In this document: piece by piece, positions 36,643 through 51,600 of the stretch
Layout of the letters: the number at the start of each line of letters is the position of its first letter
How positions within the stretch are numbered: the stretch's first letter is position 1
From: Clavelina lepadiformis
Taxonomy: Eukaryota; Chordata; Ascidiacea; Aplousobranchia; Clavelinidae
Reading direction: 5' to 3'
DNA: 64,000 bases
NCBI RefSeq assembly: GCF_947623445.1
Contig: NC_135246.1
Span: forward strand, 11,019,856-11,083,855
Notes under the pieces: generated by a model
The model's database searches: none
Told to the model about the DNA's origin: nothing
The model's input: the letters and a program-made list of their open reading frames with translations, nothing else
Program-made: the position numbers and the translations under genes

Positions 36643-39600
36643 ATGATGTGCAGTCGATTAGATCAGGTGTTTACGTTGCTGGAGAATGGAGCGAGTTCTG
36701 TTGCAAGAAAAGCAGCTGCAAAGCAACTTGGCGACGTCCAGAAGAAGCATCCACATGAGTTGAATAATCTTTTTGCCAAGGTATTATTATTTTATCAGCT
36801 TAATTTTTTTAAGTAAATTAATGTTAGTTTTATCTGATCAATTAGTTATTGTTTTACAGAAAAATATATTTTGCTAGAGATGGCATCATCAGTTTCTGCA
36901 TGAGAAATGCAATAAATGAACATAGAAAAGGCAACTCAATTGTGATAAATCTAAAATAGCGTATACAAATATAACATATACAAGTTAAGAGAAGTAAGAA
37001 AAAGAAGAGAAAGTAAGCTTCATTTAAACAAAGAAATATGCAATTGTAAAAAATAAAACCTGAAACTTTTCTGCAAAAAAACTTGAGAAGACCAATAGCT
37101 GGTTTTGGACAGCAGTTCAGTAGACAGTCTGATAGATTTCAGACTTTATGTTGTATTTATATACACTATTTCAGATTTATCACAGTTGAGTTGCCTTTTC
37201 TTTGTTTATTTATTGCATTTGTTTTCTCATACAGAAACTGATGATGCCACTTATAGCCGAAAATATTTATTTGTAAAACAATAACAAACACTGACTAGAT
37301 GATAAAATTTAAACTGTGATGTAATAGGTTTGGATCAATAGTCTTATTATTTTTGACAGAGATCCTGAGTTATTTCAACCTTTTTTGTATTGGTTTATGC
37401 TATTGATATACAGTCGACTCCGCTTAATTCGGACACTTTGGTTCCGCTCACTTTTGGCCGAATTAAGTGGAGAAATGGCTTTGTCCAAATTAAGCGGAAA
37501 ATCAATTGTTCGTTTCATGGTCATGCGTAAAGGCAGACAACGCATTTAAAGTACTGTATTGTTGCGTAATAAATGAATTGCAGCTGCGCTAACCGCAGTA
37601 ATTGGCACTGATCGCATAAAACGTCTTCGTTTACTTTGGTGAGCAATTTCACTTTTTGTGCTAAACTTTTCTGTACCATTCTGTTCTACAAGATGGACGC
37701 AATTGTACCGAAGTAAAAGCGACTATGAATCTGGCACAGCCTTATATGAGTTAATTGTTGATTGTTACTGCATGGATCGTCATTGTTTCACCATAATCAC
37801 TCATATTGCAATTGCATTTTGTGTTAAAACGAACGAAGTACTGTTTATTGTGTCATAACTAGGGCAACCAAAAGTCAATATGGTCAATTTTTTTACCTGC
37901 TCAGAATGCTATGAAACAAGCACAAAACAAATTTCAGCTTTGTACGACGTGTGGTATAGAAGTTATTAGGTCAGATAAAGTCAAAATGTTACGTTAGGTC
38001 AAAATACGGTCAAATTGTTTCGTTAGGTCTTTTTTTTAGGTCAAAATCTATTAAAATTGTAATTTTGTAACCATTTTGTAATATTATTCTTCCGTTTTTC
38101 TCTTTTCTTGTACCGCAAACAATTCCAGTCCCGCAAATTTTACTTAGAACCAAAGCCACAAAGAGAGGGAAGGCTTTTCAGCGCGTTTGGTGACGTCACG
38201 ATGTGACGGCATTGCATTTGAAACTGCAAGTTGTCAATCTTAATACGCAGAAACGAAAAAAAAGTCAACACTAGAAAAGCATTTTGTCATTTTTAAATGC
38301 AGCTTTAGATTAGAAAGTTGCTGTAGACATTGTAGAGACTATCAGTATAGCGTTTTTCAAAATGAGGTCAAAATTTAAACGTTTTAGGTCAAAATAAGGG
38401 CAAAATTTAAACTTTTTAGGTCAAAATAAGGTCAATATTTAAACTTTTTAGGTCAAAATGAGGTCAAAATTTAAAATTTTTAGGTCAAAAAACTGGTTGC
38501 CCTAGTCATAACCTAACGATAGGAATTGCGAACCTGTGTCCGAATTAAGCGGAGAATTGTCCGAATTAACGGGAGTTTTTTATGTTCAATTTTTACTTTT
38601 GTTCCGTTCCCGAGCATTTTGGCCGAATAAAGATGTTGTCCCGGTTATCCGGTGTCTGAATTAAGCGGATTCGACTGTATTATATTAAAAATGTAATAAC
38701 AACATCACTCATTATTATGTTGGTGTATGTTTTGGTTAATGCAGCTTCTCCCTTACATTTGTCACCATGAATGGGATGCTAGAATTGCCGCAGCTGAAGC
38801 AGTTGAATCCATAATAAACCAGATTCCTGTGTGGGATCCAACACCTGCTGTTAAACAAGGTATGACAATAAATTCCATTTGAACATCATCATACACTTGT
38901 CATATCCACCTATTCAAATTTTAAACTTTATTTTTGTACTCCTTTGTCTTTGATTTGTCTGTAGCATTGGGTAAGTTGTAGTGATAGCTGGTTTAAACCT
39001 TAAGTTAGAACTCCGGAAATTTTAATGAAACATTTTTTACAGAACCATCTGACTGCATTTTTCCAGATGGTGACAGGCTTACCTTTGAGAAGTTTGATAT
39101 TGACAAACTACTTGCACACTCTCAGCTTTTGCTGGGGTCATCTGGAAATGAATATAAGCTTCCCCCTGAAATGGAAGGTATGTCGGTTCCTCTTTTATTG
39201 TATATAAGCTTATTTTTCTATATTATATATTTTGTATTATATTTTTATATTATATTTCTATACTATCTTTTTCGTTTGAATGTACATCATTTAAATGCTT
39301 CATTGGTGTAGGTCTTGATGCTCAAGAAAGAGTCAAGCGACAACGCAAGATGATAGAAAAGCGCATTGGTTTAACCATGGCAGGCAGCCAATCACTCGGT
39401 GTTTCTTCTGATGATCTTTTCAAGTTAGTTTGGTCACTTTTAAATTTCCAGAATACACACACTTTCAGCTTAAAATAGTTTGTTTCTGATGTTCTGCAAG
39501 TGATTCCTGTTTATGTTGAGAACTTGAGACTATAATATGTTGTATGTACATTAGGATGTATAGATTGTTTGTATAAGTTTTTGTATATGTTTGAATGTGT

Positions 39601-42600
39601 TTGCTGTTCATGTAAAGCTAGATGTTCATACGACTGTATTTTTTGTGTTAACCAGTGATGAAGATCTTGTTGTTAAAGCAGAGGAAGTTCCTGAAAGATG
39701 GTTGGAATCTGAGAAAAAAAGCAAGCCTGTAAGTTTTTGTGCATTTTAGCAATAATGTGTAGAATACATTAAAATATTCTGTAAAAATATCATTTTTGTA
39801 CTTGGACCACCAAGACACTGAGCTTTGCTAATGGTCGAAGTATAAAAAAAAAATTTTTTTTAACCAATTAGGTCAACCCAAGCGTTGTACTCCAGCTTGA
39901 TAAAAACATGAGTAGCCGGGAAAGGAACAGAGCTAAGAGAAAAGCGAAACTTCTCATGAAACAAGTGAGCAAAGAAGTCCCCATGCACACGTAAGTAATC
40001 CACTCATTTAAATAAAGTATTGTCTTATCCATTAATTTTTTCCTTACATATAATATTCCTGTCGTTTTTGTTAGGGAAGGTAAAAACTCTGATGGTCAAC
40101 CTGCTAAAAAGCGTCGAAAAGGTGAAACGGCAATGAATGTCCATAATAAAAATCTCATACAGTGTGAAGATGTTCCTAAGCATGACCCTTCACCAGATGA
40201 CGTGAGGATAATATTTCTATGCTTGAAACTTGATAATATTTGGCGATTAATGGTTGCTTCTTTCTGAAGTGGACTAGTTGGCCATTTAACTGGATTAGTG
40301 ATGAATTGATTAATCTCTTGTTCAATCCATCTTGGGAAAATCGTCATGGTGCTTGCTTAGCCCTCCGCAATATAATGAAAAAGCATGGAAAAGGGAGTGG
40401 CAGGCATAGAAACATGGACAAACAACAGGTATATATTGAAGAAAGCAATGCTTTAACATGTACAAATACATTTGTAAATAGTAGTTCATTGTTTAATAAT
40501 GTTATTGTTGTACAGCTTGTTTTCAAGCAAGCTTTAATTTACCATTTAAATGTTTGTTATGTTTCTCCTATGACTATAAGTATTTCATGTTCAGTTGACT
40601 GAATCAAACCAGTCCTGGCTTGTGGATCTGGCAATAAGGTTGTTATGTGTTATTTCACTGGATCGCTTTGCTGACTTTGTTTCTGATCAGGTTTCTGGTT
40701 TGAACTATCATGTATTATGTCTAATAAATAATTTTCATTGCATTGATAAGGTGTGCTTATTAAGGTTTGTAAATATAACTGGTTGCCCAAAAACTTACAC
40801 AAATTTTTAGAAGTTTTCTAAACGGCTTTAGGTAGTTGCTCCGGTTCGAGAATCTTGTGCACAAACGTTGAGTGTTGTTGTCGCAATTTTACATGAGAAA
40901 CATGTCTTTGGTAAATTTATTTAATTTAAAATTCTTGCTTATTATATTTCTTAAAATTGGTTAAAAATTAATATCTTTCTTCATCAATACCGATAAAGAA
41001 GCTGTGTTGTTATCTGATATATTTGCAGACGTTATAAAGCTTCTTCTTTATCTTCTATCAAAAGATGAGTGGGAAGTTAGGCAGAGTGCCATGCTATCAA
41101 TCCAGTACATTGTTGCTGTTAGACAAGTGTGTTGGTTTCATCACAATAACTTTCATAATTTGTGTTTACAGATACAATTTACAATCCATGTATATTTAGG
41201 ACTTGCAAAGTGGAATTTTAGATATATGTTTTCCCTCAATATTAAAAGGCTTACATGATAGCGATGGTGATGTTAGAAATGTTTCAGCCAAAGCATTGCT
41301 ACCAACTACTGATTTGCTATACAGTAATGCTAAATATGAAAGAGAGGTAAATCTGTTATACTATTTGTCATTTTTATTATTAATTCCACAATAAGTGCTT
41401 TCATTGATTTTGCAAAAGTTTCATACAGAATAGGAGTGTAAAATAGATTTCAATGGGTTGTTATTTTTATGTTAGCTGAATGCTTTATTGTCAATGTTGT
41501 GGAATGGATTGAAAGAGTATGATGAGTTAACTGCATCTACACAATCTGTTTTGTTGCTACTATCAAAGCTCATTAGAGTTGTTTCTTTTGATAAGATATG
41601 GTAAGTTACTGAACAAGTTTCATTAGAAATAGTTGCACTACATTTGCTTTCAATTGGTATTTACCATTCTGTTTTTATGAATTTTTACCGTTCCTTATTT
41701 CTTGTTGCCATCAAGCCAGTCCAAGAAGCCCCAAAACCTTCTCACCTACTTATGGCCATTCTTTCATCATGCTTTAGGAAGTGTTAGAGAGGCATCTTTG
41801 TTAACAGTACTGACTTTCTTAAATGATGAAAAAGACAGAGTATGTAATTTGATGTTATTGTTAGGTTTGTCTTGATAATTTAGGTATTTATTATTAATTT
41901 TTTTTAATTGATTTAATTTTAACATTTTGCTGAAATAAAACTTCATTACCTAATGTGGCTGGTTTATATATAGAAACTGACCTGGCTTTCAACAATATGC
42001 CTTGACGGCTTATGGAATATTTTTCAATGCTGTCTGCTAGAGCCAAACCAAAATATTAGAAGCTTGTCAATGGAGGTAAGGTAAAAATACTGTATCTGTG
42101 AGATGAACTTTTTAATTGAGCAATAAGAATGTTAACGTGTAACTTAAATGATTAACTTTGCCAATTGTAAGCTTTTAGTCTTATCAAATTTTGTCCTTGT
42201 TGTTTACTGTTAAGGTTTTCATATCATTTGTGCGAAAATGTCCGTGTGAGTCTCTTCTTCTATGTGCATATCATGTACCAAAATGGCTGGATTTGGTTTG
42301 TCAGCCAACCCTTGTACCTTACGATGCAGCGTCACTGATAGATGTCAATCATATCACAAATCCTGTACGTACCTCTGACCAGCTCTGTTTTGTATATTTT
42401 CTTTTAAATCATGGCCGCTTTTCTGACTTGCAGGCCAACTTAAATGCAAAAATGTCCAAAAATGATCAGCAAAAGATGATTGGTGGCATCATATCAACTT
42501 CACAGGTTGATGGGGATATTGAAGAATACATAATGAAGTCAAGAGAATGTGTTGCCAGGTGCTTCTTTTGCTGAAATTATGTTACTATTCCTTAGTGTAA

Positions 42601-45600
42601 TTGTTCACCTTGTTAATGCTTATTTTAAGAGCATTCATCCAGTTGTAAAATTGTTATGATTTATTATTAAATTGCGATATTTTTATGTAGGATGATTGGA
42701 ATTTTTTGTTGTCATTATTTACATTCAATCCCTGAAAACAGTTCCCCTGATTCACCAGCTGCCATGATTAAAACTCACTTGCTATTTTTTCTGAGTTCTC
42801 AGCTAGCAATTAAACGAATAATTGCGGCTTTAGTTATCACAAATTGGTGGGAAGAAACTTTGCACTTTGCTTTGGTGAGAACTGAATAAATTATGTTTTA
42901 ATGCTTGTTTCTCATTATATGTGTTTACTGTTTAAACAAGCAAATAACTTAAAAGAATGTTACATTTAGCTACTGTATCAAACCAATCATTTCTAGTCTT
43001 TTTGGTCATGACATCGCTTAATAAATCCACCATGGTCCCAGCCGATTTTGAACTGAATAAATAATTTAATAAGAAAAGCTATTTCGGTTTTCACAACATT
43101 AGTCATACCCATGTGACCATGTCTTTATTGTATCAGGGCAATGATGATTTGTTCAAAAACGGTCAGTTTTGTCAAAATAAGTCACTGTTTGTTCAGGAAT
43201 ACAATGCACGTATATAATTGAAAATGGGTTTATTTAGCAAAGTTTCAATTTAATAACCACGAATTTTAAAGTGCATTTTAGATAAAAAAAAATAATGTCC
43301 CAAGCCAATTGGATTTAATAAAGGGATAGATTTATTACTCGTAGTATTATTAAGCGAATTCTACTGTATACACTTCATTATTAGTATTCAGCTATTTACT
43401 TCAGCAATAAGCAATATTTTTGTTATTTAACAAGTACAATAACAATTTTACAAAATTTAAACATATTCTATATTTCTTTAGCCTTTCCCTTCATCGGTGT
43501 CTGCAGAAATTCACTGTGCGTTGTATAAAGTTCAGTCTGAGTATCTATATTTCAGTGAGATTACAACAAAGTTTTGTCAAATTCAAAGTGACATCAAATC
43601 CTTATTGAATAGCATATCTATGAGCGGTGTGAACACTCAGGTAATTTTAATCAGAGTGCGCAGTGTTTCCAGGCTTACTATTGACAGTTCCAGTTTTTCA
43701 TATTGTATTAAACTACGGCAGGCATGTGCAACCTTTTTCACTGGAGGGCCAAATACAAAATTTTGAATGACAACGCGGGCCACATGATTTTTTCAGAAAA
43801 AATTAGTATCATAAAACGACTTTCCTATGCAGTTTATATAGTTAAGAAATAGATTTAATGTAGTCCACGACACGAAAATGCGAAAATTTCGAAAATTTCC
43901 ATTGCTTTGATGTAAACTGCATCAAATAGTGATGGCTAGTATGAACTTCTAACATTTTGCTGAGCACCACGCGGGCCACTGGTTGCACATGTCTGAACTA
44001 CGGTAAGTTATTTTAAACAAGTAAGTCGCCAGTTAACTGCAGTGATCCTTTATTGTAGATGATTTCAACAAAGGCTGTTTATTCGTTTGATGAAGTTCTT
44101 GATATCTGTGTGAAGCAGTTTCCTCAGATTGTTCCTCGAAGTTCAAAAGGTTGGATGTGCAAACTGGTTATAAATTATAGTCTGTTCTTGATAGTTGAAT
44201 ATGTTTATTATGGTGTTGACTCTACTTTATTGGGATTACCACAAGGTCTCATGGAGCAACGCAACCTATTGTTAAAGCTGACAGAGACAGCACAGTCAAT
44301 GCAGACATCCTTGGATCGTCAGGTGAAGAGCTATGCAGCTGCTGCGATTGTAGGTGCGGCTCAATGTGTCAAGAACCAGCATGAACTATGGAAATTACCA
44401 GTAAAGCTGAACCCAATAATAAGACCCTTAATGGACTCAATAAAGGTAATTTAAAAAAAATTTTGTTGAAGTTCATCGAAATATTGAAGTTTGTGTACAG
44501 GGCAAAAGAGTTGCGGTTAATCTCTGTTTTTATTGCTATTCTGGAAGCATTTAATTGTCAGTTTGTTTATTCTTTGATAAATTATTCTCAACTAAATCCT
44601 GTGTTTACAGAAAGAACAAAATTTTGTTGTTCGGTGTTCCATTTCCACTGCTGTAGCACGACTTCTTGGACTTTGTGCTGATCGTGTTCCTTGCCCCAAT
44701 GTGAAATTAATACGCAATCTATGCAATTTTTTAACGTCTTCTAGTGTACACTGCCCTCGCCCAGATGACCTCAAAAATGAATTCTCCGGTATATTTTAAC
44801 ACGTAAATTTTGATTAATAAATAATGTACTGAGATGAAATAACTTGTCCGGCTGTTATTAAAATTGAAATGTTAGGTGAACCAAAGCTCCAAAAGTTAGC
44901 TGCAGTGTTGCAGCTCCCACCTTTTCCAATTAAACCCGAAAAACACTGCTTTTCAGCTTTCTTCCATGCTGAATATCCCTATGCCCACAATTTAGTATGA
45001 AATCAACAAAACCAGTGTCCAACCCACTTGCATGGTTTTTGAACAAATCACTGTTTGTGCATCGTCGAAATATTTTTTTGTTGTGAATAAAGATGAAGCC
45101 TTGAAAGCATGTGCACTTCCACGAGAACGAATCAAAACTGATGGTTTGCTTACCCAACTCAGACGAACTGAAGAAAGCTTGATCGAGATTAGCAAAAAGA
45201 AGAGAGGTGGAGAAAAAATGGATAATTCAGATAAGGTGCTTTACTAAAATAGCTATCTTTTTTCCGATTTATCTTGTTGGAAATAAGTTCATATTCGTCA
45301 TTTTTTACCCGTAACTTGCCATTCCAGACTGTTTGTACGACAGGATTCAAAGGTGCACAGCAGTGTTTGCAAGCCATATGTGAAATGTATCAATGCAATT
45401 TTATGGATATGGTTCCATACCTGTGGGAGATGGTCTCCTTGTTGCAAAGTCAGTGGCTTTAAACTATTGATGCCAATATTAAGCAACACACTAATCAATA
45501 TTGTTACCTTGTTGGTTACCATAAATTTTCTGACTGCCATTTACACATATCATTTACACTGTGTTAAACTCAACTTACAGATAGCAACATATCAAATACA

Positions 45601-48600
45601 ATAGATATATCAAATGAAGATGTGGATAATATCTTGAAAAGTTTAATCACATTTCAAGTGATCATTCCTGTAATTTCTGAAGAGAATTTGCAAAAAAAGG
45701 TATTTTCACTCTCATAACTTCTAATTGTAGTGTATTTTTATAATGCTGGGTGTCATTTTTCAATGAAGAGCTTTGAAAAGCTAATTTGTCGAGGGTCAGC
45801 ATTGATGTATATTTTAAACTCTTTATTTTTATTTAGATATTTGGTCTTCTTACTAACATAATATCTTTGTCGTGGAGCAACTCCTCTTGCTTACGATTCT
45901 TATCCGCTCGATGCATTGCTGTTGTAGCCAAGCACATGCCAGACAAAGCGATGCCCATAGTGGTAGATCAGGTAACTGGAAGAACAAATGAACATTCTAT
46001 GATAAAGTCTGTTTTTTGCTATAACTTTTATTTGACAATTTTGATGTTTGCATATGTTGCAGGTTCTTTGTAATCTTGACATAACTAAAGACATCTATAA
46101 AAGAAAGGGCTCAATTGAAACAATAGCAAGTATGTGTCATGACATGATGTACAATCCAGTGATTTTCAACCTTTGCTTTTCATGCTCGCAGACTGCTAAA
46201 TGTAAAATTCTTTGTAGGCCGGTAGCATAAAAATTTAACTAACTGGTTGAACCTACAATAGAAATAATGGTCAGGGAGGGGGCTACACATACCAGGACAG
46301 CAACCTGCTTAATATGTTAAACCTGAAATGCAAAAAAAGATGGTCAAATTTAAACTCCAAGGAAATTATTGTGTCATTATGTGACAAACTTCTTGCACTC
46401 CTGCTATCACTAACCACATTTATTGGTGCCACAAATCCACAATGTTGCTGCAACCCACTTGCCGCTACTGCATTGATTAGTCGCCATATAAAATACCTTG
46501 AGTACCTAACCAGCAGCATAGGGGGACCATCACCAAAACTTTCAAGACATGCATGTATTTTGGTCTGATTCATTGTATTTAAAACGGTTTTTGTCAAGTT
46601 TCATAAGCCGGGAAAATGTTTAAAAATACAAACTTTTCTCTGTGGATCCCCAAAAGTTATTGCGGCTGTTGAAAACCAGTAGTATTGTGTACAACATTCT
46701 AAGTTATCATCAAGCTGTGATTATTATTATATTATAAACATTGCATGTAATTTTTGTTGTAGATAAGTTCTTACATCTACATTCGTTTTATCTCGTCTCA
46801 ATTTAATTTGCTTCACAGATATCATAACAGAGATGGGCATGGCTGTAGTATCATACACCATTCTTCTTATCGTGCCACTTCTCGGATGTATGAGTGATCA
46901 CGACACCCAGATTCGCCTTTTGTCCACACATTGTTTTGCACAACTTATACAGTTTATACCTGTCGAGGTATCGTTTATTATCTTGTATCTCTTGCTTGGA
47001 GGTTTTAATATTTCAATGTTGATTGAATAATGGTCACTTTGGTCTTTATATTGAGATTGACCAGTTCAACTTCACAGGCCAGCATTCCAGATGCCCTTAA
47101 TATGCCTGAAAATTTGATTGACCGAAAAAAGAAGGATCGACGATTTCTTGAACAACTCTTAAACAGTCAGTCGCTTGAATCGTATGAAGTCCCTGTTCGA
47201 ATTAAAGCAACTCTGAGATCTTATCAAAAGGTGGAAGTTGCTCCTTAACGTTTGTATATCACACAAACGTGTGTAAAAATTTTCATTAATATAACATGTA
47301 TTAGATATTGTACACGACTGATTTCACATACTTGTGCATATTTGCAAAATAAATTTGTCATTGTTTTGCAGGATGGAGTAAAGTGGTTGGCGTTCCTTAA
47401 TCGTTACAAGCTGCACGGAGTTCTGTGTGATGAGATGGGTTTGGGCAAAACACTGCAGACTATTTGTATTATAGCATCAGATCATTATTACAAGATGAAA
47501 AAACACAAGGTTTGACCAGAGAATTACAATTATATTGGATTTAGAATTATTTGAATTGAATTACAAAGATCAGTTAACTTAAAAGCAATTTTAATTAGGA
47601 AGAAAATCCTGTGGAAAATATGAAGCTAACGTCGCTTGTTGTGTGTCCACCAACCCTGACTGGTCATTGGGTTGAAGAAATCAGGAAGTTCTGTGATGAT
47701 TTGGATCCTTTGCAGTATGCTGGAAACCCACAAGAAAGAGCAAGGTGTTATACTCAGCAGAGTGTAACTAATTTAACCCTTAACTTAATGTATGGTTGAT
47801 GATTGATGTGACTCTCATTAAGAAATATCGTGTAATGATAAGGATATTGTTATGAGCCCATCCAGGTTTGTCATGTTATTTAAATTAGGCTTCAAGGAGA
47901 AGTGAAAAAGCACAATATTGTTGTTGCGTCATATGAAGTTGTACGAAACGATATCACTTTTTTCAGGTAATTATATCATAGATCTCTTAGGCCAGTGGTT
48001 CTTAACTTTTTTCATTTGTTTTCCCATTCATGCCAACTACGAAACCCAAATTTTCTCCTTGGGGCGATTGCGCAGTGTCTACATTGCAAAATGCATATTA
48101 AACAGTAAACTGTACCGCATAATATGTCTTTATTTACAACAAAACTTCTTTCATAAGTATGACTTTTGTTTAAAAAAATATATAGGTGTTAATCGTTTCC
48201 CACCTAAACTTTCTCACTGGTTGAAAATCTCCCATTGGTTAAAAACCGCTGCCCTAGATGCATAAACTCGATTTTATTAGTTATTATAACTTATGGCTTG
48301 CCTTATTTAACTTTTGATTAATTCTTTTCATTTATTCCAGTAAAATAAAATGGAACTACTATGTGCTGGATGAAGGTCATGCCATAAGAAATGGCAAAAG
48401 TAAAACTTCACAAAGGATCAAGTCTCTTTTCTCCAACCATCGTCTTATTCTCACTGGAACTCCAATCCAGGTTTGCGTTTTTGTCGTGTTATTCACAATT
48501 ATTACATTCTGTTGGTGTTTTAGATGTTATTTCGTTTTTAAACTTTTTTGCTTTCATCATTTTTACATGTAAGTAAATAAATAACTACACAGTTGCATTT

Positions 48601-51600
48601 ACAGAACAGCGTTTTAGAGCTCTGGTCTCTTTTTGATTTCTTGATCCCTGGGTTTCTTGGCTCTGAGCAGGAGTTCAATCTTCGATATACGAAACCAATC
48701 TTGGCAAGTCGGGATGCAAAAAGTTCATCAAAGGAACAGGAAAATGGTAAAGTAGTTTTGCTATGCATTGCAATTTGTATTCATACAAAAATTACTCGTA
48801 CAATAATGTCTTAATTGAATTGCAATATTATGCCATAAAAATACTTTTGGTATATATCGGAAAGCAAAGAGTTTACATATAGTGCAATATTGTCTATATT
48901 ATTCTTTATTGTTTATTTTTTGATCGATAACAAAACAAAAACAAACACATCCATAAAATTTTGCAATGTTTGTACAGACTTTTGTATTTGTATTCTACTA
49001 GCCACATATTGACACATTTATATCCTAGTAGTCACCAAACAATAACTGCTGTAAAGTTTACATACGCCACGCAAAAAGCACTTTGCTTTAAAAAATTTTG
49101 TTCACTCGAGTTAATCTGTGTGATCTCAAATGCCATGCAAAAAAAACAAAAGCCAATACAGTAGAAAACAATGCCAAATAAAATTAAAATGCACAGTGCC
49201 ATATTTAATACTAAAACAACATAAACAGTTTAGCGCTCCACTGATTACATTTTTTCACTTTCATAGTTACTCTTGGGTAGTTTTATTTATCTGTCAACAG
49301 CTCCTTTGATGGAGTGGTCTGTGTGCTTGATATGTGCACTTGAAGTTGGCCTTGCTTGATGCTTACCTCATCATAGTCGACCATGTACAGCATGCTTTCA
49401 TCATCATTATTATCTATTGCTATAAAGGGCCGGTGTGGTCTTCTCATCTGTGAAATCAGTGTTTCATTATGCTGTGCTAAAAAACTCTACCACAAAATCT
49501 TTAAAAGTACCAGCTTTGGGTCAGAACACTAACCTTGTACCAAAAACACGACGAAACAAAGAGCACTAGTGCAAGCCCGATAACGGAACAAACAACAATC
49601 GCCATAATTTCTGCTGCTGTGAGTTGATCAGGTGTTAACTCATGACGGTCCTGACAACAGAACATTTTCAATATATTTTTATCACGTTTCAGTTGTATCA
49701 AAGTAATTGTGCTTAGTGGATGTAATTGCAAAGATTTTCCAAGGGTTTTCAACATTGACAATTTCATGGAATCGGTCCATGACAAAATGGTTCAAGTCTT
49801 TGCACACTTCATTTTAAGCAATTTACAACGACTCCAACCAGATTTTATTAAATATTTCACCTACATCATCATCTCCAGAACCTTGGTTTGTAGAGTCTTC
49901 AAATCTTTTGTCTCTAATTAACATGTCACTGTCCATTATTTCTCGTAGCTGTACATGATAGTTTTCAAAATCTTGCTGTCCAGAAACTATGATAGTCCCA
50001 ATTACCATAATTAAGATAGTAACTGTGTTCATATTTGCTATTTATGGACTTGGACACCTTTGTTTAAATAAATAAGCTCTTTATTTCTGTAAAATAACAG
50101 CATTATTTCTGTTTTGCTCACAGATATTTAATATTTATTGAAGTTTAATTCCTATCTTTTTTTACAACTTTATTCATGACATTTCTCAATTCTTCTTAAC
50201 CATTGCATCACCACATCACTGTGTGCATCTAACTTGAACATTTGTTGTATGATTGCATAATGTACTTTCCGTGTGTGATCGTATTTGGTACTATTAATAA
50301 GTAACAGTTTGTTTGCTGGAACACACGATTATAAATGAAGTTTGAGTCAAGTGACTTCAAACCAATAAAACACCATCGACTGCCTCAATGCGTTAATATC
50401 AACCTCAAATATTATGATTATAAAATGTCTTTCTGTCTTTGTTGCAAACAAGGAAAGCTTTTTACTGTACGACTAGGAAAGAGACACAGCTGTAAAAATA
50501 AAACAAATTTTATTTCCATTTCAAGGCTTTAGTTTACCAAAAGTAGAAATTTATTGCGATGTTTCATCTTTCTGTTACAATATTTACTTATGACAAGTTT
50601 ATAAATTACAGATTTATCATACTTTCTGAAGTTGTATAAATAAATTTTCAAGTGCAAAACCGCATGGTACATAAAATAACAATTGCAATTGGGAAGAACT
50701 TTTGGTTTTTTAGGTCTTCTTGCAATGGAAGCGCTTCATCGACAGGTTCTTCCATTTATGCTGAGAAGAATGAAAGAAGATGTACTTCAAGATCTTCCTC
50801 CAAAGATTATCCAGGACTACTACTGCGATTTAAGCCCTTTACAGGTACATATACCTATAAGGTATCATTTTGTGTGGGCCTTTATATGAAGTTGCTATCA
50901 CAATGTTAGTTAGTACTCCCCATAATTTCAGTGGACTTTTCTGTGATATCTATATTTACAGTATGTTATAGTGTTGACTTTTAAAATCTAACCATTTAAT
51001 GCAGCTTCAACTTTATGAGGACTTTGCCAAGTCTAGAGCAAAGAAAAATGCGGAATCATCAATTAATACCATTGATGCAGACAAAGATCAAAAGAGCAGG
51101 ATGAAAGGAGCATCTCATGTGTTTCAGGTATGCATTAAAAAAGGTCTGTCTGTATAGAAAAAAAGTGCTTTTTACCCAAAGGAATGATTTGGAATTGCAA
51201 AATTGTTTTAATTGTTCCCTATCTCCCCATTGACAAAAGCTTTACTAGGTACAGATACTAAATTCAAATAAACATTATCTTGATATACTTCTATTACATA
51301 TGTTAGTGTAATTTGCAGTTTTTATGGCATCAATTTCAATTTGTTACAATAGCCTTACATATCATTTGTGTAGCCTATATCTTTTTTTCTACATGCAGGC
51401 TCTCCAGTACCTGCAGAAAGTGTGCAACCATCCACTGTTTGTGGTAACACCAAACCATCCACAGTTTAAGCCTATTTTAGGGCAGCTAAAGAATGCTAAT
51501 ACTTCACTGCATGACATTAAGCATGCAACGAAGCTAACTGCGCTGAGGCAGCTATTACTGGACTGTGGTATTGGAGGTATTTAGGAATAAATGGAATTTG

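Larger units (their letters stand above)
37411..38677. mobile_element. pogo/Tigger-like element in BTAF1 intron 1
   Basis: The left end CAGTCGACTCCGCTTAATTC and the right end (complement CAGTCGAATCCGCTTAATTC) match at 19 of 20 positions, flanked by TA (37409-37410, 38678-38679) as expected for the Tc1/mariner-pogo group. Further inverted copies of CCGAATTAAGCGGA lie inside. No transposase is readable. Another element (37859-38505) is inserted in it, so the pogo-like part alone is about 614 bp. Confidence 0.85.

Noticed and set aside
38361..38490. Regular repeats that at first glance resemble a CRISPR array
   Set aside because: The units are adjacent, diverged and lie in a MITE in a eukaryotic intron. 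There are no unique spacers.
43010..43375. Possible second pogo-like remnant in BTAF1 intron 18 (CGCTTAATAAATCC and TATTAAGCGAATTC near its edges)
   Set aside because: Ends are too worn and no TA-flanked inverted match could be defined, so it is not listed as a feature.
50335..50532. A 65-codon + strand frame in the BTAF1 intron that hosts the nested gene
   Set aside because: No domain, and it lies upstream of the antisense gene where its 5' UTR or promoter is expected.
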